A stretch of DNA of 64,000 nt from Bettongia penicillata ogilbyi (lineage: Eukaryota; Chordata; Mammalia; Diprotodontia; Potoroidae), in contig JAJHZJ010000419.1 in NCBI GenBank assembly GCA_023548195.1, forward strand, positions 62,001 through 126,000, read 5' to 3'. The position numbers were made by a program, and so were the translations under genes. The notes under the pieces were generated by a model that did no database searches, was not told the origin of the DNA, and saw only the letters and a program-made list of their open reading frames with translations. This document shows, piece after piece, positions 46,380-57,665 of this stretch. How positions within the stretch are numbered: the stretch's first letter is position 1; the number at the start of each line of letters is the position of its first letter.

Positions 46380-46984
46380 TATTACTGTGCAAAACACTAT
46401 CCCAGTTGTCACTTCACTTTGCATCAGTTCATATAGGTATTATTATATATTTTTTTCTGAAACCACTTCCCCATTTTCATTTTTTATAGCACGGTGCTAC
46501 TACATCACAATCATGTCACCACTTTTTTAGTCACTCTGTAATTGATGAGTATCTCTTTGCTATCACAAAAAGAATTTATATGAGTATTTTTCTACATAAA
46601 GTTCATTTTCTTTTTTCTTTGATATCTTCGGAATATAGACTTAATAGCAGTATTGCTGAGTCAAAACATATGCACAGTTCTACATGTCATGTGTGGGCAT
46701 AATACCAAATTGTTCTCCAGAATGATTGTACCAGTTCATTGCTCTACCACTAGTTCATGAATGTACCTATTTCTTTCTCATCCCTTCCAGAATTTGTGAT
46801 TTCTACTGGGTATAAATTGGCATCTCAGAGTTGTTTCACTTGGAATTTATTTAATCAATAGTAATTTAGGGCATGTTTCATGCAAATATTAATTCTTTTG
46901 ATTTTTTTCTTCTGAGAACTACCTGTTCATATTCTCTCATCATTTATCAACTGGAGAATAACACATTTTTTAAAAATAAATTTG
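46380..46984 (-). mobile_element. L1 ORF2 C-terminal region / 3' part, antisense
   Basis: Antisense words ‘tgcatcagttcatatagg’, ‘cacaatcatgtcaccac’, ‘tctttgatatcttcggaatatagac’, ‘gtattgctgagtcaaaa’, ‘ccaaattgttctccagaatgattg’ and ‘cagagttgtttcacttggaa’ follow the order of the marsupial L1 ORF2 3' end. No frame is open. Confidence 0.72.
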
Positions 46985-47290
46985 ACTCAATTCTGTAAAC
47001 AGTTGAGAAATGAGGACTTTTTCAGAGGAACATGCTATAAAAATATATATTATCTCATTGTCTATAGTAACTTCTATCATAATGCAATTTCCCTGATTAC
47101 CTCTTCTAATTAGATCAATTTTGTTTTTGCTTGTCTATTATGATTGCTACCCTTGTCTTTTTACTTCAGCCAAAGTATATTAAATTCTGCTCCAGTCCTT
47201 TAATTTAGCTCTATGCCTCTTTCTGTTTCAAGTGTATCTATTGTAAGCCACATATTTTCAGCTTGTCTTTTTATTTATTCTTCCCTCCTT
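46985..47290 (-). mobile_element. L1 ORF2 endonuclease-domain fragment, antisense
   Basis: Minus-strand translation in pieces gives KLKICGLQ-IHLKQ, then KGLEQN, then RVAIIIDKQ and TIDNEI. These match, in order, the LQETHL, KGW and GVAI/L(I)SDK stretches of the L1 apurinic-type endonuclease and the following strand. Stops and shifts occur throughout. Confidence 0.58.
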
Positions 47291-49472
47291 GAACCAGTTC
47301 TGATGAGAGTGAGATTCAAATATTGTCCATCACCCCCTTATTTTTCCACTCCCCTGTAAAACTTTTCTTTGCATGTTACTGTTATGTAAAAACAATTTTT
47401 CCATCTTAAAATCCATCCATTTCTCCCTTTTCCCAGGGCATTCATCTTTCTCAAAACATTCCTCTTTCCTCCTAGAGGTCCTTCTAACATAATGGAAACA
47501 CAAGCACACTCTCATTCTATATAAACTCCTTTTAGCTCTCCACATGATAATAAAGTTCTTATGATTTACCTAAATCATTTTGTGAAGTAGTAATGTACAC
47601 AATTTAACCTTATTGAGTTCCTTACAGTTTCTCTTTTATATTTACCTTTTGGGCCTTTCTTGAGTCTTGTATTTAAAAGTGAAACTTTTTACTCAGTTCC
47701 AGTTTTTTTTTTTTCATCAAGAATGATGGAATGTCTATTTCCCCCTGAAGGATTATACTCAGTTTTGTTAGGTAGGTTATTCTTGGTTATCATCCTAGCT
47801 CCTTTTCTCTCCAAGTCCTCTTAACATATAAGCTGCGAAATCTTGTGTGATTCTGATTATAGAACCATAATATTTGAAATGCTTCTTTGCTTCTTTCTGA
47901 TGATTCTCCTGGTCCTGGGAGCTCTGAAATTTGACTATAATACTACTGTAAATTTTCATTTTGGAATCTCTTTCAGGAGGTGGTTGGTAGACTCTTTCAA
48001 TTTCTATTTTACTTTCTATATCTCAGATACCAAGAGTTTTGCTTAATAGATTCTTAAAATATGGTGTTGATTCTTTTTTAAACATAACTTTCAAGGAGCA
48101 CAATCATTTTTAAATTATCCCACTTGAATCAGTTTTCCAGGCTGATTGTTTGTATGATTAAGTATTTCACATTTTCTTCTATTTTTTTTCATTGTTTTGA
48201 CTTTGCTTTATTGTTTCTTGATGTCTCATGGAATCATTAGCTACCATTTGGCCAATTCTATTTTTTAAGGAATTATTTACTTCAGTAAGCTTTTTTTTTC
48301 CTATTTGGTCATTCTGCTTTGCAAGGAGGTCTTTTCTTCATCGAATTTTTATACCTCCCTTCCTATTTGTCCAATTTTTTTTTTCTTTAAAGATTTTTTT
48401 GTGCCCTTTTTTTAACCAGTAAGACAATTTTGTTTTTTAAGATGCTCTTTTCTTCAGTTTTTTGAGTCTTTCATTAACCAAGCTGCTAATCTGCTTTTTC
48501 ATATACTTCTTGCATCCCTCTCAGTTTTTTCCTATTGTTTTCATCAATCACTCTTTCTTCTAACTCTGGAATTTTTGTTTGGTTTTTGCCTAATTCACAT
48601 TTTTGAGGCTTTTTCTTGAAGCTGTTTCTGTGTTACTGTCTTCTGAGTTTGTGTTTTGGTCTTCCCTGTCATTGTAGTAGCTTTTTATGATTAAGTTATT
48701 TTTTGTTGTTTTCTCATTTCCCAAATCTCTTTCTTTACATTGAACTTTATGTTAAAGCTTGCCAGGGCTCACCTGGGTGTGGAAAGACACGGTTCCTAGT
48801 TTCAGTCTTTTTGTTTGTTTGTTTGTTTCTGTTTTCAGACCTGGTCATAAGAGTCTGCAAGTTTCCAGTGCTTCCAAGGTGATGTCATCTAGGGAGAGGT
48901 GTGGCCATTGTTTTCCTGGTCTTCGCCCAGTAAGACCCTCTGCTCCCTAGCAGTCATAAGTGCCAGCACTCCTGTTAGCCCTGGAACCGTAATTAGGTGT
49001 CCTGGTTCCCTGCTGCTACAAATGCTCATCATTATTTTTGGTCCTGAAACTGTGTCCAGGGATCCTAATTTCTTGTGACTGATCATAAGAACATCTCTCA
49101 GTCCTTGAACTGTGACCCAGAAATGAATACAAACTATAGATTTGCCAATTAGTACCAGCTGCACCCAGTGCCAGTAAAAGCCCCCTATAATCTCTTTCTG
49201 ACCAGTTATATGACCCCCTTATCATCTCTTAGCTAAGAATTCCCAAAGCTACTGCTGCTGCTGTGGCTTCTGTTGTTGCTACTGTCTGTGTGTGCTTTGC
49301 TGAGGCCTTTTCTCCAGTGTCACACACATCTACAAACATTTCAAGTATTTTATCCCATTCTAATTTTCTTCTTGCCTTTACCACCCCAAAATTTGAATTT
49401 AGACATTATTTTAAAGTTATTTGAAAGGTAACGTTGTTTCACTTCCTCTAATCTGCCGTCTCATCTCAGCTC
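47290..49472 (-). mobile_element. HAL1/L1 5' half: 5' UTR, ORF1 and start of HAL1-like 3' UTR
   Basis: On the minus strand the 5' end is ‘ggagctgagatgagacggcagattag’-like at 49,472. The 5' UTR runs to 48,718, ORF1 is 48,717-47,662, and then comes 3' UTR sequence with ‘ctctcatcagaactggttcaagg’ resembling the HAL1 3' UTR. The endonuclease fragment follows directly. Diverged, old subfamily. Confidence 0.65.
47662..48717 (-). pseudogene. LINE-1 ORF1, heavily decayed
   Basis: The ATG at 48,715-48,717 is followed by M-R-K-Q-Q-K and an early stop. A lysine-rich coiled-coil region and the C-terminal ‘SRTRRIIRKKQRSISN’-like stretch can be followed only by aligning to the better copies. Internal T-runs (47,705-47,716, 48,182-48,189, 48,289-48,297) break the frame. 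Confidence 0.6.
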
Positions 49473-49709
49473 CTGTCTGTCATGTCATATTATATGAAAA
49501 TTGTGATGGTTATATTATGGTCCAAATATTCTTACCCTGCAACATTTTATTAACTCAGATGATTTCTTCACACTGACCAATCTACTTATTTTCTTTTTCC
49601 TCTTGTCTTTTCTATCAGCAGTTGTTTAGGAAACAGCCATCTACTTCAGATCAACCTTCTTCTTGCCTTTAATTACATTCTTTCAAAGTGCCCGTTGCCT
49701 TCTTATCAA
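49473..49709. other. Unassigned sequence
   Basis: No recognised element. Confidence 0.5.
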
Positions 49710-49800
49710 GATGCTGAGATTTGGATTCTATTCCTGACACTGTTATTAGCTAGGTGTGAATTGCTGGTCAAATTAAATAATTTCATCTTAGTGAGATAAA
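49710..49800 (+). mobile_element. MIR fragment
   Basis: ‘gatttggattctattcctgacactgttattagctaggtgtgaattgctggtcaa’-type order equals the MIR core. Short. Confidence 0.5.
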
Positions 49801-49869
49801 AGCAACTGCAATCTCATTCACTGTCAGTGACTAGAACAGTGCTATATATGCACAGTAGTATAAAAGATA

Positions 49870-50088
49870 AACCTGCAATTTCAAAATTCGAAAACTCTCA
49901 GTTCAATGTGTAAATTTTGAAACACACTGGATAAATGATCTTGGAAGAGTCAAATCCTCTGTGCCTAGGATATAGTTAAGACTTAAGAACTAGCACCTTT
50001 AAAGACGAATGAATTAGAAGAGATTGTCTCCATGTTCCATACTAGTTCTACAGTCATTGTGTTCTCAATTTTGTACCACATAGTTTCT
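49870..50088 (+). mobile_element. SINE variant, diverged
   Basis: ‘tcttggaagagtcaaatcctctgtgcctagg’ and ‘aagacttaagaactagcacc’ resemble the variant core (‘…gcctaggcaactctctaagacta…’). Confidence 0.45.
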
Positions 50089-50091
50089 AAC

Positions 50092-50275
50092 TTTACTTCC
50101 TTCAGGTTCAAGTCTTGCCTGTGATATGTGAACTTGCAAAATTAGTTAACCAGCTATCTGATAGGAGAAGGTAGAAATCTCCTTCATTGGAAGGAGTTTC
50201 CTCACACAGAATTTCCATACCAATAAATTACTGGTTCAGTCTCCCTGTCCAAATAAATGAATAAAAATTAAAAAG
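50092..50275 (+). mobile_element. SINE variant with ‘ggagtttcctc’ 3' part
   Basis: ‘caggttcaagtcttgcctgtgatatgtgaac’ core, ‘ttggaaggagtttcctcacac’ and ‘ccataccaataaattac’ are the diagnostic 3' words. Ends in an A-rich tail. Confidence 0.68.
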
Positions 50276-51485
50276 AGAAATATGGAGATTATGTCCAAAT
50301 GTATATGTATTCCCAACCTCATATTTATTTTTCTGAACATAAAAAAGAATTCCACTGTAATTTACATATAATCTTTTTTTATAATTTTGCAGCAGCTAAT
50401 AAAATAGCATTTACAGAATTCTAAAACTTTCAAGGGAAATTACCTTTAAAGTTTTCCTTTTGTTTATTTAAAACTTTGGCCAGTTTCATTATATGTATTT
50501 TCCTAAGTAGACCTCAGAGTGACTAGTATTACCCATTTAAGTATTTTAATAAACTCTTTCTATTTTAGAAATCATATTAAACAATTTAATGGCTTATGTT
50601 AAATTATTCTTTGAAATATTCATTTTGATGCAAGTTGAATGTAAATATTAGCTAAAATGTCAAAAAGATCCTGAAGGACCTATCTTTTTTTAAAAAAAAA
50701 AAAACCAAAACACTTTTGAGGAAGACAAACTGCAGCAGATTTCAAACATGACTCTAATATAGCGGACTCATCGTTTTGCCAATAAGCTTCATGGTTGGCC
50801 ATGAACACATCTTGCCCGTGGCAATCTTCCCCTGTGGTGGGAGATTTTAATCACTGATGAAAGATTATGCACAGATATGAAACCAAATCTGAAGACATAC
50901 CATTACCATGCAGGTCTCCAACGACATGGAAAACAGATTGAAAGCAAGAAGGGAACCCTGGACCATTTTAGCTAAGCTTCTACAGACTCCTTGAACTTTT
51001 CCTTCTTCTTCACTACCTGTTCTCTTGGGCAGTACATTGGAATGCTCATAAATGTTGAGTTGTTATAAACCACTCTTAAAAGCTCTAGGAAACTAGGAAA
51101 ATTACTTACTGTGTATAGATAGAATCTCCTTTTCTTCTTTCAGTCACACAGCTTCAGATGAGTTCTATCACACTTCTTTTCATTGCTAATATTCCAGATA
51201 CTCATCTGTGTTGCACTGTCCCAATTGAACTTCTCTGTTACTCCTCCCCAAAATTTTATTGCTAACATTGTACATTAGTACAATTAGTAGATTTCTTTTT
51301 CCTACATGTTTCTCCACTGAAGTAATTCCTGACTTTTCAGGAAGCTCTTGATGAAAGCATCTACCTTACTCTGAGATATTTATATATTTTCTAACTGCTC
51401 CCACATCTGGTGCCCAGGTCTAAACGGTTTTTATACTATTACTTAATATCAGTGTCCTCTTTGATATTTACAGTTAAGTAAGTGT
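50276..51485. other. Unassigned sequence
   Basis: Includes a T/A homopolymer junction at 50,683-50,704. No gene or repeat assigned otherwise. Confidence 0.5.
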
Positions 51486-51820
51486 AATGGGGTAGCTAGG
51501 TGGTGCAGTGGATAGAGCTCTATCCACTGAAGGAGTGAAGGACTCAGGATGACCTGAGTTCAAATATCACCTCAAACACTTGGCACTCACTAACTGTGTG
51601 ACATTGAACAAGTCACTTAACCCCAGCTGCCTCAACTTAGGTCATCTCCAGTCATCCTGATGAATATCTGGTCACTGGATTAATTTGGCTCTGGAGGAGA
51701 AGTGAGGCTGGTGACCTGCACAACCTTCACTCACTCAAAGCAAAGTCAAGTGCATATCATGTCATCATTTTTCTAATGACATGGTCTTCTTCAGCAACAA
51801 AGGAGAACACACAGGTAAGG
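51486..51820 (+). mobile_element. Marsupial tRNA-headed SINE, long form, full length
   Basis: Head ‘gggtagctaggtggtgcagtgg’, core ‘ctaactgtgtgacattgaacaagtcacttaac’, and long tail with ‘gtcatctccagtcatcctgatg’, ‘tggaggagaagtgaggctgg’ and ‘gtcatcatttttctaatgacatgg’. The head contains a 24-bp perfect palindrome at 51,506-51,529 where the family consensus is not palindromic. Confidence 0.9.
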
Positions 51821-51889
51821 CCAATGTATCATACGCCCTCTGTGATCCAATGCAACTGGGTATTGGTGCACCATTCCCCTCCTGACTGT

Positions 51890-52305
51890 GCTTCTGACTT
51901 TCAAAAATTCAACAGCTTGCCCCTACTGCATTCTCACCCTGAACATTCCCTCAGTGCCTGGGACCAGCTTACCCTTAAACATCCATCCTCTATGGCTGCC
52001 TTCTTCTCTCTTTGGTAAATTACTCCCAGGGCGTCTATTTCCAGGCAATCATCCTTTTCTTCTGGGCTTTGCTTCTGACTTTCAAAAAAAGTATATCAAA
52101 GTGGGTATCTTTAACCTTTCCTACTATGCCTTTCCCCTCCCCATTCCCACCTTTTCAGCTCCCCTTTTTTAATTGTCTTCCCCTTTTTGGATGTGAGATT
52201 ATTGAGGATAGAGAATGGTTTTCTTTTTGGTTGTTTTTTTTTCCAGTATTTAGCATAGTGTCTGGCAGATACTACACACTTAATAAATATGTGTTAGCTT
52301 TTTTT
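51890..52305 (+). mobile_element. L2 3' region
   Basis: ‘tgagattattgaggatagagaatgg’, ‘gtatttagcatagtgtctggcagatac’ and ‘cacacttaataaatatgtg’ are the L2 3' end. The words ‘tgcttctgactttcaaaaa’ occur twice, at about 51,890 and 52,071. Confidence 0.65.
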
Positions 52306-53999
52306 GCCTTGCCCAATTGTAACCACTGTCGTTGTGCATTTTCTGAAGAATATTCAACTTGAAAGTAAAAAATGTGGAATAGAGTTTGATTTTTCCAGAC
52401 CTTATTTGTTAAATTATCATATTCATCTATCATGCTGAATACGTAAATGGTTCTGAGTAATTATCACTGGGACAGTCATCTTACTAGTGTGTGTGATCTA
52501 AACACACCTGTTGAGCTGATATCAGCAAAAGTACATTATTTCTGCCTTATTTCTCTTCTGTCTGTTTTAAATCATTGACTTGGAACAGGGTTTGCTTAGT
52601 TTTATAGAATTACACTGAGAATTATTTTCCCTTCATCTTAGGATATAAAATCTGAAGTCCTCAAATATGTGCTGGATAGTAATATGATATCCTCCTATGT
52701 GACTGAATTGTTCAGATATTAAATATGAAATAATTCTACCATTCTTTGTCCCATGGCAAAAGCAACATGACAGTCATTCAGTTTTTAGGTTTGGATTTTT
52801 TTTTGGTGGGGGGGAAGAGCAGATAATCCTTTCTCTGTGATCACTGACCTCTTGATTTCAAGCTGGCATGTGAAGCACCAATATTCACATGGGTAATCTT
52901 CGGGAGGTGAACTCAGAATTTTGTCATAAATGGCCACTCCCTGTATCATATGTGCAATTGAATGTCCTGTGACTTGATAATAATATTTAGGAATTACCTA
53001 GCTATTTGATGTACAGAAGATAACTCTGGAAATGGCCTCAATAGCATATTCATAAGTTAAGAATCTATGTTATGAAATGTCCATATAATCTAAAGACAGA
53101 GAGAAATGTGTCATGCAAACATACAGTAATAGCAATACTTTTGGAGGAATTTAAAAGGGTGATAGAAGAACGCTGCTTTTTCTTGTATCTACTCACAGAG
53201 TTAAATTTGTTTCAATCTGTTTTAATGATATCACATTCCCAGTCTGGTAACCCATAACAGCCAAGAGGCCCCAGTGCCTTCATCTCTGGGATAGGAGGGA
53301 GGCATCTCCATGAAAATCAATTTTTTCTCCTTGTTCTTTTTAAATTCAATTTTTTCTTAAATTTCAGATCAGTTATCAACCTCCCTCCCCATAGTAACAT
53401 CACACCTTCAGGACCACATTACTTGGCAACAACTCCAAATCAATAACTACCTGCTTTCTTTCTATGGGGTTAACTGCTGTAAATAATAGGCAGTGGATAG
53501 TTTCATGGATACCACATTCAGTGTTCTTTCTTTCATCATAATGCAGAAATACTGGGGCTTGTTCCTCATGTGTCTATCTTAAAAAAAAAAAAATCCATAA
53601 ACAAAGAAACTGTTCTTAGGGTTGGTGTAACAACCACCGCCACCACCACAACAACAGCAACAATCTTATAGAAAGAGATCCAACACATATCCCCCACTTT
53701 TTATTTTCCAGTTGATCTAGACTTCTTTCATAAAAACAAAGTAGTACAAAGTACCAATAAAATTTCCCAGATCCTAGAAAATGTTTACAGCTGCCCTGTA
53801 TAAGACGTTGAAAGTGCATCGTAGCTTGCATATATTTAAGACAAAATCCAGTAAGGTTACCTGGGTTTCGTGAAACATATTTTTCCCCTAAAGTGCAGTA
53901 AAAAAAAAAAAACAGGGGATTACAAATGCATTGATATTTCTGCTGCATGGGAGATACTTCTTTACTTACATTCTGAAAATATTGAAATGTCACCTAATT
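52306..53999. other. Unassigned sequence with small simple repeats
   Basis: Poly-A at 53,580-53,592 and 53,898-53,910, and a (CAN)-type stretch at 53,628-53,662. No exon or known interspersed repeat recognised. Confidence 0.5.
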
Positions 54000-54362
54000 A
54001 AACCAAACGAATCTTTAAAATTTTATTTGCTTTATTGTGAACGTAAGAGATAAAACAAGCATTTCTACAATGTAAAACAGAAAAACATGATTGTTCATGA
54101 TACTGAAAATTCATTATTTACAGCTTGCTATTCCATTTAAAATACATAATAAGTTTATCATGTAATTCTTTTCCACCATTTTTTCTCCCCCTTGACCACC
54201 CTAGAGATGGCTACCACTAGACACAGACTTGGATATATATGTAAAATCATTCTATGCATATTTCTATTTATCAGCTTTCTCTGAATGCAGATAGCATTTT
54301 TTTCATGTGTCCTTTGTAGTTCATTTGGATATTTATAATATTCAGAACCCAATAAGATCAGA
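54000..54362 (-). mobile_element. L1 3' UTR/3' end, antisense half of an inverted L1
   Basis: ‘ccaccctagagatggctaccactagacacaga’-like, ‘tctatgcatatttctatttatcagc’ and ‘ctttgtagttcatttggatatttataat’ are antisense words of the marsupial L1 3' end. Confidence 0.68.
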
Positions 54363-54374
54363 TATGGAACAAGA

Positions 54375-54985
54375 TGTGCATGTCACTGATAGTATTCAAA
54401 ATTTACTGGAAATCCTAGCAGTAGGTATAAGAGAAGAAAAAGAAATAGAAAAATCAGAATAAGGAATAAAGGAATAAAAATATCTCTTTTGCCAGATGAC
54501 ATCATGATATATTTTGAAAATCCCAGAGACTCAACTAAAAATGACAATAATTTTGGCAAAATAGAAGTAGATAAAGTAAATCCACACAAATCATTGATAT
54601 TCCTATATATCACAAGCAAAACTCTACAAGAAATAGTAAGGGAAGCTCCATTAAAAAAAATTATAGACAATATAAAATACCTGGGAGTACACCTGCAAAA
54701 TAAACCAGGAACTACAGGAATGAAATTATTTATAAAAAATATTTATATAAATAAATTTACATCATATCTAAATGATTGGAGAAATATTAATTAAATTTAT
54801 CAGTAGGCAGGGCCAGTAGAATAAAAGTGATAACTTTGCCTCCACTAATTTTTAGCTAATTTATATATAATAAATTCAATGCCATCCCAATTAATTTATC
54901 AAAAGTATTTTACTAAATTAGAAGAAAAATAGCAAAAATCATCTTAAAAAAAGAATTTAATTGAGAAGATTTAACAGGAACATCA
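54375..54985 (+). mobile_element. L1 ORF2 reverse-transcriptase fragment, sense half of an inverted L1
   Basis: 54,489-54,794 is open (101 codons) and reads P-D-D-I-M-I-Y, the RT active-site block with P replacing the usual A of (F/L)ADD. It continues with ENPRDSTK, INPHKS-like VNPHKS, FLYI and IKYLGV. Upstream 54,400-54,470 carries the preceding REEKEI-type strand, and downstream are NAIPINLSKVFY-type residues. Reverse transcriptase would copy L1 RNA at the target site. This piece covers only the palm region and is inactive. Confidence 0.78.
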
Positions 54986-55116
54986 TTAATGAAATATTGG
55001 GTCGTTGACCAACCCAAGTAACATAACTTGGTATTCATATGAGTTAAATCAACTACCAACCCTCCTATCTTTTTGTTCTTGTACTTAATTCTCACAAGAT
55101 TGTAAGGCAAACATAA

Positions 55117-55260
55117 GACAATCAATCAACTATTCTATCAACCAGCACTTATTAAACACTCACTATGTGCCAGGCACTATACTAGGTACTAGGAACAGAG
55201 ACACAGAAATGAAGAGTATCTATCCTCAAAGATATTACATCCTCTCACCAGAAATGGCAT
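55117..55260 (-). mobile_element. L2-type 3' end (antisense)
   Basis: ‘cagcacttattaaacactcactatgtgccaggcactatactagg’-type order is a clear antisense L2 end. Confidence 0.82.
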
Positions 55261-55319
55261 GTGCATATGTGCATTGATACAAAATTCAGGCAGAGTAATG
55301 GAGGAAAGGGATTAGAAGT

Positions 55320-55530
55320 GAAAGGAAGTCTCACCTTCAAATATGGCCTAAGATATTACTACTTCTGTGACTCTGGGCAAATCTCTTCACTTTGTTTGCC
55401 TTATTTCCTCATCTATCGTGTGAAATGGAGAAGGGAATGGAAAACTAATCTCCTATCTTTGCCAAGTAAACCCTAAATGGTGGTAAAAGGACTTGGATAT
55501 GCCTGAAATAACTCAACAACAACATGTTCC
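55320..55530 (+). mobile_element. Marsupial MIR-core SINE
   Basis: ‘tgtgactctgggcaaatctcttcac’, ‘cctcatctatcgtgtgaaatgg’, ‘gagaagggaatggaaaac’, ‘tatctttgccaagtaaaccc’ and ‘ctgaaataactcaacaacaac’ are the core and tail in sense. Confidence 0.85.
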
Positions 55531-55824
55531 ATTTGATATTCAGCATTGTGCCACAATAATCATGACAAATCCTAGGCAAATTCGATATCTCTTTTTATCT
55601 CTGCCAACGCCTATTGCCAAGCAAGGCAAATGGCTCTGTACCAGCCACTCTGCCCCAAAGTGATCTTAATCATCACTTTATATTCAAAACTTATCAGTCA
55701 GCAGATGGATATGTCACCTTTTCATAGATAAAGGCAATATAAAATCTCTTAGGCTATGGAGTCAGATCTTTATTTTTCCTATTTATGATTCTTGTTGACC
55801 TAACAAATTTCCACTAAGAGCTGG

Positions 55825-55975
55825 GGCGTAGTGTGAGGCAGTATAGCACACTGAGGCAGACTATAGACCAGGAACACCTAAACTGAAATGTAAATACTCT
55901 CTCAGTATCTTAAAAGTATTACTTATTTTCACAAGTTACTTAACCTCATCTATGAAAAGATAAAAATCTACAATC
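55825..55975 (+). mobile_element. MIR-like SINE, diverged
   Basis: ‘gaggcagtatagcacactgaggc’ head and ‘acaagttacttaacctcatctatg’ core in order. Confidence 0.6.
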
Positions 55976-56614
55976 ATATAATCTTCAACCCCGAATTAAC
56001 CTTCTGATTTTAACTTCTATGGATACCTTTAATAAGCCTTTCAGCCCCATTACCATCTGGATTCATATTTCTGACTCTGATCTGATTTCTTGTAGTTTAG
56101 TTGGTTTTACCTACACCAAAAAAAGCAATTTGGGTCCCTTCAACTAAAAACCACTGTGACAACAATGATGACAAAAACAGCCAACCAGGATTGGAGTATC
56201 CCAATGGCACTCCATTACGTAAGTCTTAAGTCCTCTGATCTTTTCCCTGGTGCTTTTTTTTCTCTAATTTTCCAATTACTTTGATTCTTACCATAATCTA
56301 TCACTAAGCTATATACTCAGAATAATTAGTCTGGCTAAATCCTATGGTCCTACAGACTTTGCTAATTGATTCTTGGGCTCATTGTTCAACTCTCTCCTGA
56401 AAAATCTTATTCTCCCCATACAAAAGTAGCTAGCTCAAAGCCTACAAAACGTATTTATCCATTCAATTAGCATTCTTTTCCCATGTCTTAATTTCTTCAT
56501 TCAAGTCATAACATCTCTTTGCCACTATATTATCCAAAAATTACCAGGGATACAACTTTGAACCCTGGATTGCTTTTTAATAATGGATTTTCCTCTTCTG
56601 TTAACAGGACCACC
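55976..56614. other. Unassigned sequence, possibly inner L2
   Basis: Precedes an L2 3' end in the right orientation, but its own similarity is too weak to call. Confidence 0.35.
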
Positions 56615-56722
56615 CAATCATATATGAGTCTCTTTAGTCTCTTAGTATTAAATACTACTGTACTTAGCACAGTGGTTTGTAGAAAGTAAATGCTTAATAA
56701 AGACTTTTTTCATTCATTGATT
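56615..56722 (+). mobile_element. L2 3' end
   Basis: ‘gtacttagcacagtggtttgtagaaagtaaatgcttaataaag’-type order equals the L2 end, followed by ‘cattcattgattcattc’. Confidence 0.65.
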
Positions 56723-57662
56723 CATTCTTTCCTTTCTATTCAGTTGCAGAGTATAGGGTTTCATCTCATATTTTATCCCACACTTGTCAAGAAAAGTCAA
56801 TATGTCCTTCCCCATAGCTGGAAAGTAGACAGAAACACTAAAGTAGATTCTGAAATAATAAAAAGGAATATTGTTCTGGGACACTCATAGTCAAGTGCAC
56901 TTGCATCATCACCTAGGTGATGATTATCAGTGTTTCCCATGGTAAGTTCTTCATTTCAGTTACTTCCAACACTAAATCTTCCAAGTAAAGAGGAGAGGGA
57001 TATATTCCTAAAATAACATTAGTATATTTTTGGACTACCCATCCTAAAGAAGGCCATTATTTATTTGGTACTGATAAAGGAACACTTTTAATTGTGAAGC
57101 TTCAGACAATAAAGCTTCAAGTTCAAATTAATATCATCATTCATATCATTTGATGGATGTGTTTTGTATCCTAGTTTTCAAGTGGAATAGTATCTGACAA
57201 ACCAAATAAGAATCCCAACAAACTAAAAACATCATACTAGCTTTTGATTGATTCCCTTCCTAGAGGTACTTTATCCAGAACCACATATAATTGAGAACAT
57301 AGGAGGGAGAAATCCCAGGCCACCACATCTACTTGGAATCTTAAATTTTATCTGTTTTCCCCCCTCTATCAAACAATGTTACTGAAACCCTCAGAAGTTT
57401 TGAGCCATACTGCTCAAAATATACTGGTACTGAAGGTAGTGCAGAGATAACTTATATAGCTGCTAGATCTGAGTGGAGGGCCTCGATGTTAACTTGCCTG
57501 CATAAACCTAGCATAAAGCTTTTCCTTTTAGTTTGTTAGATTATTTCTAAAACAGAAATTTCAAATGATCAACAATGAAAGTTAAAGGTTATTTATAAAT
57601 TTAGTAGTTGTGTAGTTTCAAACAAAATCATTTGATTCTCTTTGTTCTTTGAAAAAGAAGGC
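56723..57662. other. Unassigned sequence
   Basis: No recognised element or gene. Confidence 0.5.
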
Positions 57663-57665
57663 AGA

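Noticed and set aside
53616..53993. 125-codon minus-strand frame
   Set aside because: It includes translated CAN repeats and a poly-A stretch, with no recognisable protein.
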